Shown here: one piece after another, positions 22,356 to 25,781 of the stretch | Position numbering within the stretch: position 1 is the first letter of the stretch | Layout of the letters: each line of letters opens with the position of its first letter | IMG/VR virus record: IMGVR_UViG_3300028678_000015 | Span: 1 to 25,781 of that record | Reading direction: 5' to 3' (one strand) | DNA: 25,781 bases | DNA from: a virus | Position numbers and translations under genes: made by a program | Notes under the pieces: model-generated | Seen by the model: the letters and a program-made list of their open reading frames with translations, nothing else | What the model was told of the DNA's origin: nothing | Database searches by the model: none

Positions 22356-23980
22356 TACAGTAGTTTGATTTGTTCATCGATCTTTTCTTTTCTTTTGAGA
22401 TAGGTCTCTTCATGCTTGAGTTCGATCTTGAGTGAATCATCGTTGTAAGCCTCCTTACTTAGTGCAGTTAGCTGTTCTCTGACAGATGATGCATAACTAG
22501 TCACATGGTTTTTAATAAACGCCCTCGTTATTTTGGCTTCTAAAGGAGTTCCGATGATTGCTTTGCAATTTTCCAAGTAAGAGATGTTTTTGTCAAAATC
22601 GCGCTCAATTTGTCTTATAAAACTCCAATCACATTTGCTAATCATAGCAGCTATTACGATTTCATTCTCAAGATCTGTAGTCGGGTAGGAGTAAGTATCA
22701 TAATCACTTTTAGAAATGAGCATCTTAAGCTCCTCAGTAATTTTCTCTACTTTAATTTCAGCATTACGTTTATCTTTTGATTGAAGCTCTACGATCTTAT
22801 TGCTCTGTGCAAGTGCTTCAGGCGTTGCACCATCTTGCTGAATTCCATTATTTTTAATGTAGAAGAATTCATCCTTAGCATAGATATTTACCGCCCAACA
22901 TGGGATCAATTCACCGTTAGCAATTTGTTCGTTTTGTTCGTCAATTGCTTTTTGTGCCTCGGAGCATTCTTCTTGGTATTCTTCTTCAGATTGATGATCT
23001 TCATCGTCTTCGTCGTACTCCTCTCTTTCTGGAAGCTCTTCGATTCCAATCTTACGATATTTACTGTAGTCAAATGGTTTGAGTTCATATCCCAGCTCGG
23101 TTAGCTTTTCAGTTACTTCATTCTGGTAGTCTTTGCTAAAAAATAAAATTGAACCGGAATCAGCTTTTTCTTTTGCTAATTGAACTCTATAGTCATTGTC
23201 TTTCTGCTTATAGCATATAGGATTTTGACAACTGTTTGATTCATATTCCAGAAATAGGACATTAGCACCACATCGACTCTTACAATCAATACAATCAGTT
23301 TTGTCAAAACCTACTCTATCAAGATCTTTGAAAGTCTGCGATAGGTTTCTTTTAATTTTTTGTATGTTTTCATCACTCCATTTATTCCAATTTTTGGCAG
23401 ATGGAGAATAGTGATCACTAAAAATATTCGATTGCTCTTCAATAGATAGTTTGCAAATTTCTTGAGCGTGGCTTATCTGAAGTTCTTTCTTTTCAAGTAG
23501 TTCGGCTAGTTCAGGAACTAAATCATTCAACTTGATACGAAGTCGGATAAATGATACTGATTTTCCGAATCGAGCTGCTAACTCTTCAAATGAAGTTCCG
23601 CGTTTATGAAGTTCATTAAAAGCCCTGGCTTCATCCATTGGCTCCACATCTTTGCGTTGTAGGTTCTCGGTAATCATTGCATCGAAAGCCTCTTCATCTG
23701 TCATTTCGCGAACTATACAAGGAATGGTTTCAAGTCCTGCAAGTATTGAAGCCTTGTACCTGCGAGCTCCGCAAACAATCTGATAGCAGGGTTTACCTTT
23801 TAGGTGTTTTGGCGCTTCGATTTTCATTTCAGGGAATGGTCTAACCGTAATAGGCTGTAGTAATCCTTGTTTGCTGATGCTCTCTGATAGCTCCTGTACT
23901 GATTCTTTAGTAAAGAACCTACGTGGGTTCATTGCGCTTTCCGCTATAAGTAGCGGATTTATTAATTCTATTTGTGTCAT
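22355..23980 (-). CDS. ParB/Spo0J-like protein with Cys-rich segment
   Basis: This 541-residue protein has a ParB N-terminal domain: a first box (AESAMNPRRFF, LSESISKQGLLQPITVRPF), the CTPase-type motif GARRYKA (71-77) and ENLQR (105-109). A helix-turn-helix follows at about 130-150 (SFEELAARFGKSVSFIRLRI). Residues 230-257 contain a Cys cluster (C230, C233, C237, C251, C256), likely zinc binding, and the rest is acidic and helical. No ParA partner lies beside it, so plasmid-like partition is not shown. In phages such proteins can act as DNA-binding regulators or nucleases. It is coupled by TAATG to the SNF2 helicase, which implies joint action. The start at 23980 is 10 bases after the previous stop. 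Confidence 0.85.
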   Translation of the reverse strand: MTQIELINPLLIAESAMNPRRFFTKESVQELSESISKQGLLQPITVRPFPEMKIEAPKHLKGKPCYQIVCGARRYKASILAGLETIPCIVREMTDEEAFDAMITENLQRKDVEPMDEARAFNELHKRGTSFEELAARFGKSVSFIRLRIKLNDLVPELAELLEKKELQISHAQEICKLSIEEQSNIFSDHYSPSAKNWNKWSDENIQKIKRNLSQTFKDLDRVGFDKTDCIDCKSRCGANVLFLEYESNSCQNPICYKQKDNDYRVQLAKEKADSGSILFFSKDYQNEVTEKLTELGYELKPFDYSKYRKIGIEELPEREEYDEDDEDHQSEEEYQEECSEAQKAIDEQNEQIANGELIPCWAVNIYAKDEFFYIKNNGIQQDGATPEALAQSNKIVELQSKDKRNAEIKVEKITEELKMLISKSDYDTYSYPTTDLENEIVIAAMISKCDWSFIRQIERDFDKNISYLENCKAIIGTPLEAKITRAFIKNHVTSYASSVREQLTALSKEAYNDDSLKIELKHEETYLKRKEKIDEQIKLL

Positions 23981-23990
23981 ACGCTAATTA

Positions 23991-24629
23991 TTAAACTGCT
24001 GTTTCTAAATTCTCCTCTTCATCGACGATTATTTTACCCATAACTGGAACTTCGAATGTTTCCACTCCGTCTGTACTAAAGCTATCAACTCGTTCAAGTT
24101 GTTGGATTGCTACTTTTTTCTTTCTGCCTCGTTTCTTTGGCTCCTCACTGGTAGCGATGTTCACCTCTGAATTTTCGTCGCTCTCATCGAAGTTGATTTC
24201 GATTTGTTTTACAGCACACTTGCCATTTAAGTACTCTTTCACTTCAGCTGTCAGAACTTCAATGTCCGTGAATAAGTCATCCGCTGCTGCATAGTCCCCA
24301 TCGTAGAATTCAATGAAAGGAGTTACAAGATTTAAAACCTTTCCAGTACTTAATTTCTTGCTTCCAATAAGAACCACACCCTCTCCATCCTCTCCGCCAA
24401 GAGTGAAGCCCGACACATGAAAGTCTTCCGAGCTTCCGCCCATTTCGCAAACGCTCTGCAAGTGATGATCTAATTGTCCAAAGGCTGTGATTAGGTCGAT
24501 ATGTGCGAGATAATTACACTTCTTGCCGACTTCGTTTTCTACTGTTCCCTGGTCTACAGTAATGATTTCCGTAAGGGTGATTTCTAATGTTCTACCCTTT
24601 TTTAAACTCGCTTTTTTAATTTTGTCCAT
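23991..24629 (-). CDS. Unknown acidic protein with basic C-terminal patch
   Basis: I choose ATG 24629 (MDKIKKASLKKGRTLEITLT), giving 212 residues, because a start at 24716 lies deep in the upstream gene and this one leaves a 7-base gap. The core is mixed alpha/beta (GKKCNYLAHIDLITAFGQLD, then GFTLGGEDGEGVVLIGSKKL) and acidic. A short basic AT-hook-like patch, PKKRGRKKK, lies near the C-terminus and may contact DNA. It sits between a NinB-like and a ParB-like gene, so a role in recombination or replication is plausible. I do not recognise a family. Confidence 0.65.
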   Translation of the reverse strand: MDKIKKASLKKGRTLEITLTEIITVDQGTVENEVGKKCNYLAHIDLITAFGQLDHHLQSVCEMGGSSEDFHVSGFTLGGEDGEGVVLIGSKKLSTGKVLNLVTPFIEFYDGDYAAADDLFTDIEVLTAEVKEYLNGKCAVKQIEINFDESDENSEVNIATSEEPKKRGRKKKVAIQQLERVDSFSTDGVETFEVPVMGKIIVDEEENLETAV

Positions 24630-24636
24630 AATTTTT

Positions 24637-25056
24637 TTATTTGAATTGATTGTAAAATTCTTCCCAGTATAAGTCTTCAGGGATTGGAAGTATAACCCTG
24701 AACTCCGATGCTGCATCGGATTGTATCTTGTTTAAAAAATCTGTGAATTCGTTTGATTTGAGAGTGGATGTACCTCCTGATTTGAACTTATTACCAGTAT
24801 AGGTGCATCGCTCTGATAGGTATCTTTCGCAATAGTATTGATAGAATTCCCCAGGCTCGCTTTTAGTGTCTTCAGAAAGGCATCGGAACCACATCCACAT
24901 CAAAGCGTTTTGATCAATACTCCTTTTTGGCTTTCCGATGGAGATAACATGATCTCCATCGGTTGATTCATCAATCATATTTTCGATATTCGTCAATAGC
25001 TTATCCGGAAATTGAATTCTACCGTTTAGTTTTTGATAGCGGATAGTTTTTGCCAT
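24637..25056 (-). CDS. ninB: NinB-like recombination protein
   Basis: This 139-residue protein carries the RSIDQNALMWMWF segment (about 45-57), the signature also seen in lambda NinB (Orf), which binds single-stranded DNA and helps load recombination proteins. The C-terminal part, SNEFTDFLNKIQSDAASEFR followed by VILPIPEDLYWEEF, fits the second NinB helix region. It starts with a TAATG overlap on the repeat gene. The presence of a NinG-like gene in the same operon supports the call, because lambda also has both. The symbol is given from family similarity. Confidence 0.75.
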   Translation of the reverse strand: MAKTIRYQKLNGRIQFPDKLLTNIENMIDESTDGDHVISIGKPKRSIDQNALMWMWFRCLSEDTKSEPGEFYQYYCERYLSERCTYTGNKFKSGGTSTLKSNEFTDFLNKIQSDAASEFRVILPIPEDLYWEEFYNQFK

Positions 25057-25748
25057 TACGAAAAGAACTGGCTAAAAGTTGAGTTTCCGTATTCTCCTTT
25101 TGTAACTTCAATCATTTCAGCGATAGTGTACTCCTTTTCCTTTTTGATGAGTCTATTTGAAACAAAATCTTTAGTTCCAAAACTGCAAGCACCGGTTATG
25201 ATTCGATAGCATTCGATTGCTTTTTCAAAACTCATTTTACTTTCAAGAGTCAGGCCTTTGTAATCAGATTTATCACGATTTGAAATCTTGAAAATAAGAT
25301 CCTCTTTCGCCTCCTTGATCGTATCGCCATGCGAGAATTTTCCGTTTCCGTCAGTGACCAAATAAGACTCTTTTGTTTTTCCTATTTTCTGAATTTTGAA
25401 TACATTCCTTTTGTGTGAAATCACCTTAGAGAAAATACCGTCAGCTTTTATGTATTTGTTTTTTCTCCATGAAAAGAATGATTCTTCGTCAATGTTTCGA
25501 TTTACTTTGCTTGTGTCGATGGTTCCTTCCAAGTCGAGATAACCTCCCACTGTCAGGTTATCGGGCAATGAAGCGATTGCTGTTCCTCTCAAGTCGAGAG
25601 AACCTCCCACTGTCAGGTTATCGGGCAATGAAGCGATTGCTGTTCCTCTCAAGTCGAGATAACCTCCCACTGTCAGGTTATCGGGCAATGAAGCGATTGC
25701 TGTTCCTCTCAAGTAGAGAGAACCTCCCACTGTCAGGTTATCGGGCAA
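25056..25748 (-). CDS. Leucine-rich-repeat-like protein, C-terminal part, possibly interrupted
   Basis: The frame first shows about four copies of a 20-residue repeat (LPDNLTVGGSLDLRGTAIAS), similar in length and pattern to bacterial 20-residue leucine-rich repeats such as those of IpaH-type effectors. A unique C-terminal domain of about 150 residues follows (FFSWRKNKYIKADGIF; ESYLVTDGNGKFSHGD; TIAEMIEVTKGEYG). An in-frame TGA at 25769-25767 replaces the AGA (Arg) codon of the other copies. No ATG exists downstream of it until deep in the unique domain, so translation would need a TTG start (25748 or a later copy). The gene is therefore probably the 3' part of a longer gene broken by a nonsense change, or the base is a sequence error. 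The function is unknown. Confidence 0.6.
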   Translation of the reverse strand: MPDNLTVGGSLYLRGTAIASLPDNLTVGGYLDLRGTAIASLPDNLTVGGSLDLRGTAIASLPDNLTVGGYLDLEGTIDTSKVNRNIDEESFFSWRKNKYIKADGIFSKVISHKRNVFKIQKIGKTKESYLVTDGNGKFSHGDTIKEAKEDLIFKISNRDKSDYKGLTLESKMSFEKAIECYRIITGACSFGTKDFVSNRLIKKEKEYTIAEMIEVTKGEYGNSTFSQFFS

Positions 25749-25781
25749 TGAAGCGATTGCTGTTCCTCACAAGTAGAGAGA
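25521..25781 (-). repeat. Tandem 60-bp coding repeats reaching the window edge
   Basis: A unit of exactly 60 bp (TCGGGCAATGAAGCGATTGC at its start on the plus strand) recurs more than four times, with only a few changes between copies (for example CGAGAT, CGAGAG, TAGAGAG variants). It encodes the 20-residue leucine-rich-like repeat. Near identity at the DNA level, including third codon positions, means recent duplication or gene conversion, and the copy number probably varies. The array is cut by the window edge. Confidence 0.95.

Noticed and set aside
24630-24716. Upstream start for the unknown acidic protein
   Set aside because: It would overlap the NinB-like gene by 80 bases; ATG 24629 leaves a short gap as elsewhere in this operon.
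25767-25769. Stop-codon recoding (TGA read as an amino acid)
   Set aside because: Several genes here end with TGA in ATGA overlaps with the next gene, which would make no sense if TGA were recoded.
25521-25781. CRISPR-like array
   Set aside because: The 60-bp units are contiguous, have no spacers and code for protein in one frame, so they are a protein repeat, not an array.

Overview
This window looks like part of a tailed double-stranded DNA phage or prophage of a Bacteroidetes host (Bacteroidales or Flavobacteriales). The evidence is the AT-rich sequence, a promoter-like TAnnTTTG box, the rarity of Shine-Dalgarno sequences, and protein families that I associate with Bacteroidetes siphoviruses. 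These include a small terminase that begins CAAPKGHK and a tail-tube-like protein that begins with CxxITSGL. The host cannot be named more precisely from the sequence. Every gene I accept is on the minus strand, so transcription runs from high to low coordinates. Most neighbours overlap by 1 or 4 bases (TAATG or ATGA), which points to long, translationally coupled operons. No integrase, repressor, endolysin or clear holin is visible, so temperate or lytic lifestyle cannot be decided.

Region 25781-17759 (replication and recombination, read leftward): a leucine-rich-repeat-like protein whose 60-bp DNA repeats run off the edge and contain an in-frame stop; a NinB-like recombination protein; an unknown acidic protein; a ParB-like protein with a Cys cluster; a SNF2-family helicase; a small zinc-ribbon-like protein; a NinG/Rap-like HNH-type nuclease; a SEC-C motif peptide; two small proteins, one of only 59 residues; a winged-helix replication-initiator-like protein; and two conserved unknown proteins. 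A clear intrinsic terminator at 17685-17650 ends this unit.

Region 17758-7093 (packaging and tail): a noncoding stretch with the terminator, a 14-bp palindrome and a promoter-like box, then an HNH homing endonuclease, small and large terminase subunits, a small two-helix membrane protein, three small connector or tail-completion-like proteins, a tail or baseplate protein, a small helix-turn-helix protein, a second large tail protein, and a 1010-residue tape measure protein followed by a second intrinsic terminator.

Region 7092-1 (head and fibres): a ClpP-like prohead protease fused to a scaffold-like C-terminus, the major capsid protein, a putative tail tube protein, an unknown protein, a tRNA-Thr(UGU), the portal, a head-tail connector, a collar-type fibre protein, and the start of a long tail fibre with an apparent Sec signal peptide. 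Putting the tail genes before the capsid and portal genes differs from the usual terminase-portal-protease-capsid-tail order. I see no completely new defence or mobile system. The most notable points are the homing endonuclease beside the small terminase, the repeat gene with its stop, the tRNA and hairpins within the structural operon, and a motif shared by the two intergenic regions that hold terminators.
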